Of a DNA stretch of 64,000 nucleotides, positions 18,052 through 26,248 are shown one piece after another. The notes under the pieces are model-generated. The model saw nothing but the letters and a program-made list of their open reading frames with translations, was not told the DNA's origin and ran no database searches. Source of the stretch: an uncultured Aquimarina sp. (GTDB lineage Bacteria; Bacteroidota; Bacteroidia; Flavobacteriales; Flavobacteriaceae); the NCBI GenBank assembly GCA_947498705.1, contig CANMLW010000012.1, forward strand, positions 1 to 64,000, read 5' to 3'. Made by a program: the position numbers and the translations under genes. Each line of letters starts with the position of its first letter. Positions within the stretch are counted from its first letter, which is position 1.

Positions 18052-18068
18052 TTGTCAAATCCTGACAA
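18052..18068. promoter_or_regulatory. Candidate operator of the XRE regulator
   Basis: TTGTCA, 5-nt spacer, TGACAA: a perfect two-fold symmetric site 6-22 bp upstream of the preferred start codon of the XRE gene. A dimeric Cro-like protein bound here would block its own transcription start or ribosome entry. No second copy was noticed in the neighbouring upstream region. Confidence 0.5.
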
Positions 18069-18199
18069 ATGTAGTGTATTTTTTTGTTCAAAAAGCATTA
18101 AATCTATTTTTTTAAGTAAAAAACCAAAAATAGTGAGGTAACACTTTGTTGTATTTGGGCACATACTAATTGTATACAAAACCTTAAATCATACTAAAC

Positions 18200-19498
18200 A
18201 TGAAATCAAATTTTTTAAATCTAATACTTTTCTTTTCAATTTCTTTTATGTATTCTACAGAGATTGTTTTACCAGGAGGTAATCAACAAACCATATTAAA
18301 CGCTATTAACTCCTTGAACGAAGAAGGGGGTACAATAATAATTAACGGTGATATCAATATAGATAACGACATTACTATCCCAAAAAACATATCTTTAAAA
18401 TTTATTCAGCCACATAAACTCATTATTAAAGGTAGAGTTATTCTTACCATTAATGGATTTATTGATTCTGCTCCATACCAAATATTTGAATTAAAGAATA
18501 ATGGGACAATTGATGACTGTCCTTTTGATAGGTTTGATCTTACATTAGATGATGGTAAAGTAACCGGCAAACCACTCAATGAATATGTAACTCCACAATG
18601 GTGGGGTGTAAACAATAAAGGTGAAGTCCCAGTTGGAGAGATCTTTCAAAAGGCAATAGAATCTTTTCCTAACGTTGGTAAATTTGTAGCAAATGGTACT
18701 TTTCTACTTGATCTAACTTTACATTTGAATCAAGATAACACATACTATGATTTTAGCGGAGCTACTTTTATTGGTGTCAATCAACCAAGAACGGTTTGTA
18801 AAAAATTAGAAAATGTATACCTTCAATATTATACACAACAGGAAATAGATAATTTTCAAAAACCATGGCCAGCAACAGATATAGGAGGGCTTATTAATAT
18901 TGGTAAAAAAAGAGATTTAACTGAAACATCTCCTTATTCTGTCCAAAACATTACGCTGTATGGCGGGAATTATATTCCTAAAAACAAGTACGATAATGCA
19001 CTAGGAATTTTAAATGCAAAAAATATAAAAATCCTAAATGTAAATATAGATTGTACAAATGGGTTTAGAGGTATTGCTATTCAACATCCAAAATTTTGGA
19101 ATTTAGAGTCAGTAACAGAAAATGTTATTATAAAAGATGTAATTCAAAATGGCGGGGTTAATGTATTTAATATAGATATGGCAACTGGTCGCCCACATAG
19201 TACAAAAAACGTAATTATAGATAATGTAATTGGTAACAATATTCGAAATATCAATCCAAAAACAAATAAATATGAAGCAGCTTTTAGGCTTAGTTCACAA
19301 ATGCAACCAATTGATATGAATCAAAAAATATTTAATATATCTATCACCAATGTTATACTAAACGATATTTACAAAGGTTTTGAGATTACTGGAATTGATG
19401 GAATACTATCTGGCTTACAAATCATTGGTTCTCAAACAAATTGGATTGACACTAAGTATTCTAGAGATTTTACAATTACCAATAGTAGGATTAAATAA
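18200..19498 (+). CDS. Secreted right-handed beta-helix protein
   Basis: 432 residues with a signal peptide (about 1-19). The N-terminal part resembles the pectate-lyase/tailspike entry region (LPGGNQQTILNAINSLNEEGGTIII, then a TPQWWGVNNKGE segment like the PEWWGA motif of such proteins). From about 230 onward short repeats of beta-strand rungs are evident (NITLYGGNYIPKN, ALGILNAKNIKILNVNID, NVIIKDVIQNGGVN, NVIIDNVIGNNIRN, NISITNVILNDIY). A polysaccharide lyase or hydrolase, or an adhesin, is likely. Catalytic residues cannot be assigned. There is no T9SS C-terminal domain and no sugar-utilisation genes nearby. It is very AT-rich, like the XRE gene that lies divergently beside it, so the patch may have been acquired. 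Confidence 0.7.
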   Translation: MKSNFLNLILFFSISFMYSTEIVLPGGNQQTILNAINSLNEEGGTIIINGDINIDNDITIPKNISLKFIQPHKLIIKGRVILTINGFIDSAPYQIFELKNNGTIDDCPFDRFDLTLDDGKVTGKPLNEYVTPQWWGVNNKGEVPVGEIFQKAIESFPNVGKFVANGTFLLDLTLHLNQDNTYYDFSGATFIGVNQPRTVCKKLENVYLQYYTQQEIDNFQKPWPATDIGGLINIGKKRDLTETSPYSVQNITLYGGNYIPKNKYDNALGILNAKNIKILNVNIDCTNGFRGIAIQHPKFWNLESVTENVIIKDVIQNGGVNVFNIDMATGRPHSTKNVIIDNVIGNNIRNINPKTNKYEAAFRLSSQMQPIDMNQKIFNISITNVILNDIYKGFEITGIDGILSGLQIIGSQTNWIDTKYSRDFTITNSRIK

Positions 19499-19513
19499 AA
19501 AGATCATATTTTA

Positions 19514-19565
19514 AAAACTTGTTTAAACTTTTTTCGACTCTAACAAAAAAGTTTAAACAGGTTTT
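19514..19565 (+). terminator. Terminator after the beta-helix gene
   Basis: 15-bp stem TGTTTAAACTTTTTT / AAAAAAGTTTAAACA with outer A- and T-rich arms and a 10-nt loop, starting about 16 bp after the stop at 19498. Confidence 0.8.
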
Positions 19566-19647
19566 ATAATTCAATGCTGCATTCAAATACAATTGGGCAG
19601 CTGACTATGTATGCATAACTCGATTTTTGTTCTTAAAATCCTAATAA

Positions 19648-20133
19648 TTAAACCAAATACACCAGTTGATTTTCATGATTTTTCATAGTCGCAATACTAG
19701 TTACCTCTATTGCACTTTCTACTTTATTTTTCAATACAACCAACACCTCTTCTTCAGTGTATTTGGTAATGGCCTTAAAAAGCATTCTTCCTATGTTATT
19801 ATTATGTAAATCCATAGCATTTTCTATAGGAGCATTAGGTGCAATTTTTTCATATAAATCGGTAATCGTTTTTGCCCATTTTATCGCTTTTTCTTTATTT
19901 TTTGTGCGTATAAAAACCTGATAACACAATAGCATATTCCACAATGCATGTCGATATGCATTGGCGACCCCGTTACCATGGTGTTCCTTGCCATAATTTT
20001 TATTACAAATAAGCATGGTGCGTTGTGTTGCACGAAGTGTTGGTAAAATACATATAGGATTAAGGAACATGACCCAGGATAAACGACCTATTTGTTGGTA
20101 ACTTAATCCTATGATCACCCTGTATAGATTCAT
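19648..20133 (-). CDS. DUF6973-like protein downstream of hemE
   Basis: 161 residues, soluble or weakly membrane-associated. Two conserved blocks stand out: HHGNGVANAYRHALWNMLL (about 51-69) and NAMDLHNNNIGR (about 105-116). The His/Arg/His and Asp-His-Asn-Asn pattern looks like an active site and fits the uncharacterised DUF6973 group. No function is established to my knowledge. Its start is separated from the hemE stop by a single base, so it is almost certainly translated from the heme operon mRNA. That position gives only a weak hint of a heme-related role. Confidence 0.7.
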   Translation of the reverse strand: MNLYRVIIGLSYQQIGRLSWVMFLNPICILPTLRATQRTMLICNKNYGKEHHGNGVANAYRHALWNMLLCYQVFIRTKNKEKAIKWAKTITDLYEKIAPNAPIENAMDLHNNNIGRMLFKAITKYTEEEVLVVLKNKVESAIEVTSIATMKNHENQLVYLV

Positions 20134-20134
20134 A

Positions 20135-21166
20135 CTATCCCTGATACTCTTTTACTGCGTCTACAAAAGCTCTAGCATTTTCTACCGGAATGTTTGGTAA
20201 AATACCATGTCCTAAATTAGCTACATATCGATCCTTACCAAACTCATCAATCATCTGTTTTACCATTTTTTTAATCTCGGCAGGGGGTGATAACAACCTT
20301 GATGGATCAAAATTACCTTGCAACGTAATATTTCCTCCGCTTAGGTAACGTGCATTACGTGCAGAACAAGTCCAATCAACTCCTAATGCTGCAGCTCCCG
20401 ATTTTGCCATTTCCTGTAGTGCAAACCAGCACCCTTTTCCAAAAACGATTACCTGAGTTTCGTCTTTTAATGCATCTACTATTTGCTGAATATATTTCCA
20501 TGAGAACTCTTGATAATCTACAGGAGAAAGCATTCCTCCCCAACTATCAAATACCTGTACAGCATTTACACCCGTAGCCACTTTTGCTTTTAAGTAGGCA
20601 ATAGTGGTATCTGTAATCTTTTGTAGTAATTGATGTGCAGCTTCTGGTTGTGTAAAGCACAGTTCTTTGGCTTTATCAAAATTTTTAGACCCTTGTCCCT
20701 GCACAGCATAACATAAAATGGTCCAAGGCGATCCTGCAAAACCAATAAGAGGAACACGATTATCCAAACGTTCTTTGGTTAGTTTGATCGCATCCATCAC
20801 ATATCCTAATTCTTCATAAACATCGGGTACAACTACTTGTTCAACATCTTTAAGAGATCGAATAGGGTTGGGCAACCAGGGGCCAATTCCGTCCTTCATT
20901 TCGACTTCGATATTCATTGCCTGCGGAATCACCAAAATATCGCTAAACAAAATCGCAGCATCCGGCCCAATGATATCTATAGGTTGTACTGTAATTTCTG
21001 ATGCTAGTTCTGGAGTCCTACATCTTGTAAAGAAATCATACTTTTCTTTTAACGCCATAAACTCTGGCAAGTATCTACCTGCCTGACGCATCATCCAAAC
21101 TGGAGGTCGCTCCACAGTTTCTCCCTTTAAAGCCTTTAAGAATAAGTCGTTTTTAAGTTGTGTCAT
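20135..21166 (-). CDS. hemE: Uroporphyrinogen decarboxylase
   Basis: 343 residues, full length. The N-terminal signature [15 protein letters not shown] (about 22-36) contains the conserved arginines for the substrate carboxylates. D72 lies in the [17 protein letters not shown] segment, and [20 protein letters not shown] and GNFDPSRLL are further family blocks. The enzyme removes four acetate carboxyl groups from uroporphyrinogen III to give coproporphyrinogen III. It follows hemD (75-bp gap) in the hemA-C-D-E order. No terminator is seen in that gap, so cotranscription is likely. Confidence 0.96.
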   Translation of the reverse strand: MTQLKNDLFLKALKGETVERPPVWMMRQAGRYLPEFMALKEKYDFFTRCRTPELASEITVQPIDIIGPDAAILFSDILVIPQAMNIEVEMKDGIGPWLPNPIRSLKDVEQVVVPDVYEELGYVMDAIKLTKERLDNRVPLIGFAGSPWTILCYAVQGQGSKNFDKAKELCFTQPEAAHQLLQKITDTTIAYLKAKVATGVNAVQVFDSWGGMLSPVDYQEFSWKYIQQIVDALKDETQVIVFGKGCWFALQEMAKSGAAALGVDWTCSARNARYLSGGNITLQGNFDPSRLLSPPAEIKKMVKQMIDEFGKDRYVANLGHGILPNIPVENARAFVDAVKEYQG

Positions 21167-21241
21167 ATAATTACAGCCCTATCGGGTCTTTTATTAAGGG
21201 TAGTGTCATGAAGTTTTTATGCACCTGTCAACATCTACCTT

Positions 21242-22324
21242 TTATTTTTTAAAATATTTTATAGCCTGTATAATAACATTTTCTACAGTAGGTTTGTTCG
21301 CTACTCGAACGGTATCTGTATAATTAATCGCTTCTGAAGCGGTGGTATTACCTATACAGAAAGTAATACTGTCTCCAATTCTATTTTTTGCAACATAGCT
21401 TTGTATACCAGACGGGCTAAAAAACAAAATCCCATCAAAAACACGATCAAATATACGCGAGTTCATATGAGTATTATATACTATTTGTTCTTTTAATTTT
21501 ACACTGTGTTGTTTCAAAATATCGGGTAATTCGTTTCTTCTTAAGTTTCCACAAAAAAATTGAAACGAAGTGTTTTTATAGTTTTCTACAATAATTTTGG
21601 CCAAATCAGAAGCATTTTGAGCAGTTTCTATCACATTTTGCCCATGATCTACTAATAGCTTTTTAGTATTGTCTCCTACACAATAACAGTTTTTAATATT
21701 CAATTGTGATGTCGTATTTAAAACTGCTTTTACAGCATTCTTGCTCGTAAAAATTGCATGGCGCACCTCATCATTCATTTCAACTTCAAGCAATTCAATC
21801 TTTATAGCATCATATTCTACAAAACCAAGGCCACTATTCAATATCAGTTCCTTTTGCGCAACTGATAATTTTTTGGTAGATAATATGGTATAACCTTCTT
21901 CTTTATTATCCTCATTATCCTTAATAAGATGTTTCTTTGCAATTCCCTCACCCCGACCCTCTCCCTGAGGTAGAGGGAGAAATTCTTCAACACTCTTTTT
22001 TATACTTTGCAAAATCAGTTTATGATTATCAAAAACTACATCATTTTTAAATCTTAGTACTTTATATCCCAAAGTTTCCAAATGCAAATCTCTTAATTGA
22101 TCTTTTTCTTTCTGGATATCACTATTATGATATTTTCCGTCAAGCTCAATAACGATTTGGTATTCAATATTTATAAAATCAACAACATACTCTTTTATTG
22201 GATGTTGTCTCCTAAATTTCAAATTATCAAAATTTCTATTACGAAGAAGTTTCCACAATGCTGCCTCAGCTGTTGTTGGCTCTTTTTGAAGTAATCTTGA
22301 TATTTGAGTTTTTTTATTCATCAA
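21242..22324 (-). CDS. hemD: DUF559 nuclease-like domain fused to uroporphyrinogen-III synthase
   Basis: 360 residues in one frame. Residues about 1-115 are a DUF559 domain (PD-(D/E)XK, Vsr-like fold: E20 in TTAEAALW, FRRQHPIKEYVVDF, VIELDGKYH). Residues 116-127 read LPLPQGEGRGEG, the translation of a GC-rich repeat. From about residue 145 the protein is a normal flavobacterial HemD (ILSTKKLSVAQKELILNSGLG..., FTSKNAVKAVLN, YNT, FFSPSGIQSY, IGNTTA, PTVENVI) of ~215 residues, the family's full length. I find no in-frame ATG, GTG or TTG between the repeat and the HemD core, so HemD may now be made only as this fusion. It closes the linear tetrapyrrole to uroporphyrinogen III and sits between hemC and hemE. 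Confidence 0.88.
   Translation of the reverse strand: MMNKKTQISRLLQKEPTTAEAALWKLLRNRNFDNLKFRRQHPIKEYVVDFINIEYQIVIELDGKYHNSDIQKEKDQLRDLHLETLGYKVLRFKNDVVFDNHKLILQSIKKSVEEFLPLPQGEGRGEGIAKKHLIKDNEDNKEEGYTILSTKKLSVAQKELILNSGLGFVEYDAIKIELLEVEMNDEVRHAIFTSKNAVKAVLNTTSQLNIKNCYCVGDNTKKLLVDHGQNVIETAQNASDLAKIIVENYKNTSFQFFCGNLRRNELPDILKQHSVKLKEQIVYNTHMNSRIFDRVFDGILFFSPSGIQSYVAKNRIGDSITFCIGNTTASEAINYTDTVRVANKPTVENVIIQAIKYFKK
21945..21978. repeat. Inverted GC-rich repeat, left end of DUF559 insert
   Basis: Begins CCCTCACCCCGACCCTCTCC and forms a small hairpin (CCCTCT / AGAGGG). It is the inverted partner of 22332-22364: 19 of the first 21 positions match its reverse complement. It is translated in frame inside the hemD fusion. 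Confidence 0.85.
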
Positions 22325-22331
22325 TCACAAT

Positions 22332-22364
22332 TCCCTCTCCTTTGGGAGAGGGTTAGGGTGAGGG
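22332..22364. repeat. Inverted GC-rich repeat, right end of DUF559 insert
   Basis: TCCCTCTCC-TTTG-GGAGAGGG hairpin followed by TTAGGGTGAGGG. It lies between the hemC stop (22374) and the fusion start (22324), mirroring the repeat at 21945-21978. Repeats of this type commonly flank DUF559 genes in diverse bacteria. Confidence 0.85.
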
Positions 22365-22373
22365 TATTTAAGT

Positions 22374-23285
22374 TTATTTTATCGCTGCTTTTATCCTCTT
22401 CATAAGTGCTTTCCCACCATTATTTAATACTTCTTGTGCACAGTTTTTACCAAAATCTTCTTTTTCTGAAATCTTAACTGTTTTTGTCACCGATATCATA
22501 TCTTTTCCATCCAAACCATGCAATACTCCTGTAAAATGAATTTGATCGGCATCTATTTTCGCCAATGCTCCAATAGGTGCAGTACAACCTCCTTCTAACT
22601 CTCTTAAAAACTCACGTTCTATATGAACGCAAATTTGTGAGGCCTCATCATTAAGACTTGCCAAAGCCTCTCTACAAAAAGTATCTTCTTCTTTTGCAAC
22701 AACCAGCATAGCACCTTGAGCAGGAGCTGGAATCATCCAATCTAAATCAATATAATTCTCTGGCTTTAGGTTAATTCGTTCTAAACCTGCAGCTGCAAAT
22801 ATAGCACCTTGCCAATCATTATCGGTTAGCTTTTGCATTCTTGTGTTTACATTACCGCGTAAATCTACAACTGTATGCGATGGATATTTATGTAACCACT
22901 GAGCTTTTCTACGTAAACTTCCTGTAGCGATCACTCCCTCTGTCTCTAAAAAATCTAATCCCTTATGTACTAAAATATCTTTAACATCTGCTCTTTTCAA
23001 AACCGCAGCCTCCACAATTCCACTTGGTAAAGCCGTGGGTACATCTTTCATAGAGTGAACCGCAATATCTATATCGCCATTTAACATGGCAATATCGAGT
23101 GTTTTCGTAAAAATGCCGGTTATTCCTAATTCGTATAGAGGTTTATCGAGAACAAGATCTCCTGTAGATTTTACAGGGACCAAATTCGTGTCGTATCCTA
23201 AATCATTTAATTGTTTTTGTACAGTATTGGCCTGCCAAAGTGCTAATTCACTATCTCTGGTACCTATACGAATTGTCTTTGTCAA
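22374..23285 (-). CDS. hemC: Hydroxymethylbilane synthase (porphobilinogen deaminase)
   Basis: 303 residues. The N-terminal IGTRDSELALWQA, the catalytic aspartate D81 in HSMKDVP, the arginine-rich GSLRRKAQW and DLRGNVNTR, and the cofactor cysteine C234 in EGGCTAPIGA (attachment point of the dipyrromethane) are all present. It polymerises four porphobilinogens into hydroxymethylbilane in the cytoplasm. It overlaps nothing but is only 2 bp from hemA upstream. Downstream, the DUF559 insert separates it from the hemD core. Confidence 0.96.
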   Translation of the reverse strand: MTKTIRIGTRDSELALWQANTVQKQLNDLGYDTNLVPVKSTGDLVLDKPLYELGITGIFTKTLDIAMLNGDIDIAVHSMKDVPTALPSGIVEAAVLKRADVKDILVHKGLDFLETEGVIATGSLRRKAQWLHKYPSHTVVDLRGNVNTRMQKLTDNDWQGAIFAAAGLERINLKPENYIDLDWMIPAPAQGAMLVVAKEEDTFCREALASLNDEASQICVHIEREFLRELEGGCTAPIGALAKIDADQIHFTGVLHGLDGKDMISVTKTVKISEKEDFGKNCAQEVLNNGGKALMKRIKAAIK

Positions 23286-23287
23286 TG

Positions 23288-24538
23288 TTACTTATTTTGT
23301 AATTGAAAAACTTTCTGAATTAATTCTAAACTCTCATTTGCCGAAGTAGTATCATCTTTAAGATGATTGGCAAAATGATTGGTAATTTTCTGAATGATAC
23401 GACTACTTATAATATCGGCCTGTTCCTCATCAAAATCTGCATACTTTTTTCGTTGTAAGTTAATCTCCATATCCTTCATAGTAATTAACTTATTCTTAAG
23501 CGCTTTGATTGTTGGAGCAAATTTTCTTGTCTCAAGCCAATCATTAAATTCAGTTTTTACTTCTTCTATGATTGCTTCGGCCTGTGGTACATACTGCTTT
23601 CTTTTCTGTAAAGTATCATCTGTCATTTTGGACAAGTGATCCAAATGAACCAATGTTACATTAGGCAATTCTGTAACGTTTGTTGCTACATTTTTAGGAA
23701 TCGACAGATCCAAAATTAGCAAAGGTTTGTCAGAATGGATTAATTGTTTAGAAATAGTAGGATTCTGGGCACCTGTAGCGACAATCAAAATGTCTGTATT
23801 CTTAATTTCAGATTGAATATTAGCATACTCCTTTACCACAAGATTAAACTTACCGGCCACCTTTTCTGCTTTATCTTTGGTACGATTAATTAAAGTAATA
23901 TGATCATTTTTGGTATGCTTAATTAAATTTTCGCAAGTATTACGACCTATTTTTCCTGTACCAAAAAGTAATATATTCTTATCAGAGATATTTTCTACGT
24001 TCTTAAGAATATATTGTACCGATGCAAATGACACCGAAGTGGCACCAGAAGATATTTCGGTTTCATTTTTGATTCGCTTACTTGCCTGGATTACAGCATT
24101 GATCAATCGTTCTAGAAAAGGGTTTGTTATTCCTACCTTTTTTGACGTTTTAAAACTCAGTTTTAATTGACTAATAATCTCAAAATCTCCTAGTATTTGA
24201 CTATCCAATCCCGTACCCACTTTAAACAGATGGGCTACGGCTTTACTGTTTTTATGAACGTAGGCAACCTTTTCAAACTCTTCTACAGTACCATGTGTGT
24301 GTTCACATAACAACTTGATTAACTGAAATGGGTGTTGGGCAAAACCATGCAACTCTGTTCTGTTACAAGTTGATGTAACCAATAACGCTTCTATACCTTC
24401 AGTTTTTGCCTGTTGCAATATGCTTTCTTTGGCATGATCACTAACACTAAAGCGTCCTCTAATCTCTGCGTCAGCTTTTTTATAGCTAAGTCCTATGGTA
24501 TAAAAATTTGTTCCTTTCGCTCTTAAATGGGGCTCCAT
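23288..24538 (-). CDS. hemA: Glutamyl-tRNA reductase
   Basis: 416 residues. The N-terminal catalytic domain holds the nucleophile C58 in TSTCNRTELHG. The next block is GTGLDSQILGDFEIISQLK, and the NADPH-binding domain has LLFGTGKIGRNTCENL. The C-terminal dimerisation helices follow. It makes glutamate-1-semialdehyde from glutamyl-tRNA, the committed step of C5-pathway heme synthesis. It is the promoter-proximal gene of hemA-C-D-E, with a TATTTTTG -7 box about 27 bp before the start. It is transcribed divergently from an AraC-type regulator, a likely control point. Confidence 0.96.
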   Translation of the reverse strand: MEPHLRAKGTNFYTIGLSYKKADAEIRGRFSVSDHAKESILQQAKTEGIEALLVTSTCNRTELHGFAQHPFQLIKLLCEHTHGTVEEFEKVAYVHKNSKAVAHLFKVGTGLDSQILGDFEIISQLKLSFKTSKKVGITNPFLERLINAVIQASKRIKNETEISSGATSVSFASVQYILKNVENISDKNILLFGTGKIGRNTCENLIKHTKNDHITLINRTKDKAEKVAGKFNLVVKEYANIQSEIKNTDILIVATGAQNPTISKQLIHSDKPLLILDLSIPKNVATNVTELPNVTLVHLDHLSKMTDDTLQKRKQYVPQAEAIIEEVKTEFNDWLETRKFAPTIKALKNKLITMKDMEINLQRKKYADFDEEQADIISSRIIQKITNHFANHLKDDTTSANESLELIQKVFQLQNK

Positions 24539-24564
24539 GCAGTTATGATCTATTTTCCTTGGGA

Positions 24565-24572
24565 CAAAAATA
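24565..24572 (-). promoter_or_regulatory. -7 promoter box of the hem operon
   Basis: TATTTTTG on the minus strand, matching the Bacteroidota TAnnTTTG consensus, 27 bp before the hemA start. No convincing -33 TTG was found at the usual spacing. Confidence 0.45.
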
Positions 24573-24667
24573 TTTTAGATAGTTTTAAAAAAATAACGCT
24601 AGAAGAGTTTTTAGTATCGAAAAACGTTATTTGCGGCATTATTTTATCATAAATCCTTAAAAAGGGC

Positions 24668-24675
24668 TATTTTTG
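24668..24675 (+). promoter_or_regulatory. -7 promoter box of the AraC regulator gene
   Basis: TATTTTTG on the plus strand, 65 bp before the AraC-type start codon. Together with the box at 24565-24572 it makes a divergent promoter pair in a 202-bp space. Confidence 0.45.
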
Positions 24676-24740
24676 TAATGTTACGGGTTGTTCTTGCAAC
24701 GACAGTTTAGACTTATTCTAAATAACTAATAGATTGTATT

Positions 24741-25631
24741 ATGGAAATTGAATTGAAAAACAACGCTCCAGGAATTCTAGAAGAAACTCAAATTGAAACC
24801 GGTTTTCACATTCTTAAATTTCAAAATGAAACAAATGAAAATCAATGCGTTGTGCGCGATATTGATAGTAGTTATATTCAATTTCATTTTTGTATAAAAG
24901 GCGCTGTAACCTTTAACTTTAATAACGGAAGTTATTCGATTAACCTTTCTGAAGAAAATTCGTTACTATTATACAACCCGCAACGAGATTTACCGATGAA
25001 TCTCGAAATGCAAACAGATGCCTGGCTTATCACAGTTCTTATATCTATAAAAAAATTTCATGCTTTGTTTTCTAAAGAAGCAGATTATATACCTTTTCTA
25101 GGTGAAGGCAATAGAGATAAAAAATATTATACAGATGCAGACATATCTCCATCTATGGCAGTTGTTCTAAATCAAATCATGAGTTATAGCCTCCATCCTT
25201 CTGTAAAATTGTTATACCTTAAGGCTAAATGCTATGAATTACTAAGCTTGTACTTTAACAGGCCAGAAGATGCTAACATAGAACAATGCCCATTTTTGGT
25301 AGATGAAGAAAATGTTCTAAAAATAAGAAAAGCCAAAGAAATAATCATCGCCAGAATGTCAGAACCACCTACATTACAGGAATTATCCAAAGAAATAGGG
25401 TTACCTTTAAAAAAACTCAAAGACGGATTTAAGCAAATCTATGGTGAACCTGTATATGCTTTTTTATTCGATTACAAAATGGAAGTGGCTAGGCAACTAC
25501 TTGCATCTGGTGGACACAATGTAAATGAAGTAGGATTAAAGGTAGGGTATAGTACTGCAAGCCATTTTATTGCAGCATTTAAAAAGAAATTCGGTACTAC
25601 TCCAAAAAAGTACGTGACAGGTTTATCATAA
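24741..25631 (+). CDS. AraC-family transcriptional regulator
   Basis: 296 residues. The N-terminal ~190 residues are beta-rich and probably a ligand-sensing cupin-like domain (YIQFHFCIKGAVTFNFNNGSY). The C-terminal ~100 carry the two helix-turn-helix motifs of the AraC family (PTLQELSKEIGLPLKKLKDGFKQIYGEPVYAFL and HNVNEVGLKVGYSTASHFIAAFKKKFGTTPKKY). It is divergent from hemA across 202 bp and is followed, past a small minus-strand gene, by hemH. It is therefore a good candidate regulator of heme synthesis or iron homeostasis, but this rests on position only. Confidence 0.9.
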   Translation: MEIELKNNAPGILEETQIETGFHILKFQNETNENQCVVRDIDSSYIQFHFCIKGAVTFNFNNGSYSINLSEENSLLLYNPQRDLPMNLEMQTDAWLITVLISIKKFHALFSKEADYIPFLGEGNRDKKYYTDADISPSMAVVLNQIMSYSLHPSVKLLYLKAKCYELLSLYFNRPEDANIEQCPFLVDEENVLKIRKAKEIIIARMSEPPTLQELSKEIGLPLKKLKDGFKQIYGEPVYAFLFDYKMEVARQLLASGGHNVNEVGLKVGYSTASHFIAAFKKKFGTTPKKYVTGLS

Positions 25632-25640
25632 CCTATGTAA

Positions 25641-25811
25641 TTATTCGTTTCTAGGGATTCCAACTCCTTTTTGTAAGGATACAATAGAATCATACATTCC
25701 TTTATCTTCCTCGGTGGCATCGCCAATAATCGATACAAATTCGAATTGCTCTAATAACTCAATTACAAAAGGTAATTTCTCTTTTTCGACATCTAAAATT
25801 ATTCGTTTCAT
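25641..25811 (-). CDS. Small hypothetical protein, 56 residues
   Basis: Starts MKRIILDVEKEKLPFVIELL and ends QKGVGIPRNE, with a normal start and a TAA stop. It is acidic and soluble: an N-terminal beta strand (RIILDV) followed by a helix (KLPFVIELLEQF) and a second strand (FVSIIG). This resembles the shape of small orphan antitoxin-like proteins of Bacteroidota. No toxin gene is next to it. It lies convergent with the AraC gene, 9 bp past its stop. I include it because composition and codon use look coding and the frame is clean. Confidence 0.6.
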   Translation of the reverse strand: MKRIILDVEKEKLPFVIELLEQFEFVSIIGDATEEDKGMYDSIVSLQKGVGIPRNE

Positions 25812-26248
25812 GTGTTTTTAAATTAAATAGGTATCATCACATGTAACCATAAGTTCATTATAATAAGATTATAAAATTAATTTTATAATCCCTATAAACG
25901 AACACGGTTCATCGTTGCTTTTAATCGTCTACAAAATACTAAAATAAAACTATTTTGCATTTTAGTTTATCATTATTTAACGTATTTTAACCCTGATATT
26001 ACCATATCAGAATACACTTTTACTTTGGTTGATTTTGAATTAATCGTCTCTTGCACTTATTAAATTTTAGCAGAATACCTTTCTGTAAAAGCAAAAAATA
26101 CTGTTGTTTACATATCTTAAGCCTTATACTATACCGTTTCAGTTTAAAGCATATCATGCGCTCATCAATACCATCATCAAAAAGTCTTATCGTTTTTAAG
26201 CTCATAACATTTGATAGTTTGTATTTTTGCGCTACAAAAATACAAACC
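25812..26248. other. Intergenic region, 437 bp, upstream of hemH
   Basis: Very AT-rich. It holds a small perfect palindrome, CTGATAT-TACC-ATATCAG (25993-26010), and a TATTTTTG -7 box (26222-26229). An open frame runs into hemH from 26051, but its residues have no ferrochelatase similarity and are not regarded as coding. Confidence 0.6.
26222..26229 (+). promoter_or_regulatory. -7 promoter box of hemH
   Basis: TATTTTTG matching TAnnTTTG, 20 bp before the hemH ATG at 26249. It leaves a very short leader. No good -33 element is apparent. Confidence 0.45.
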
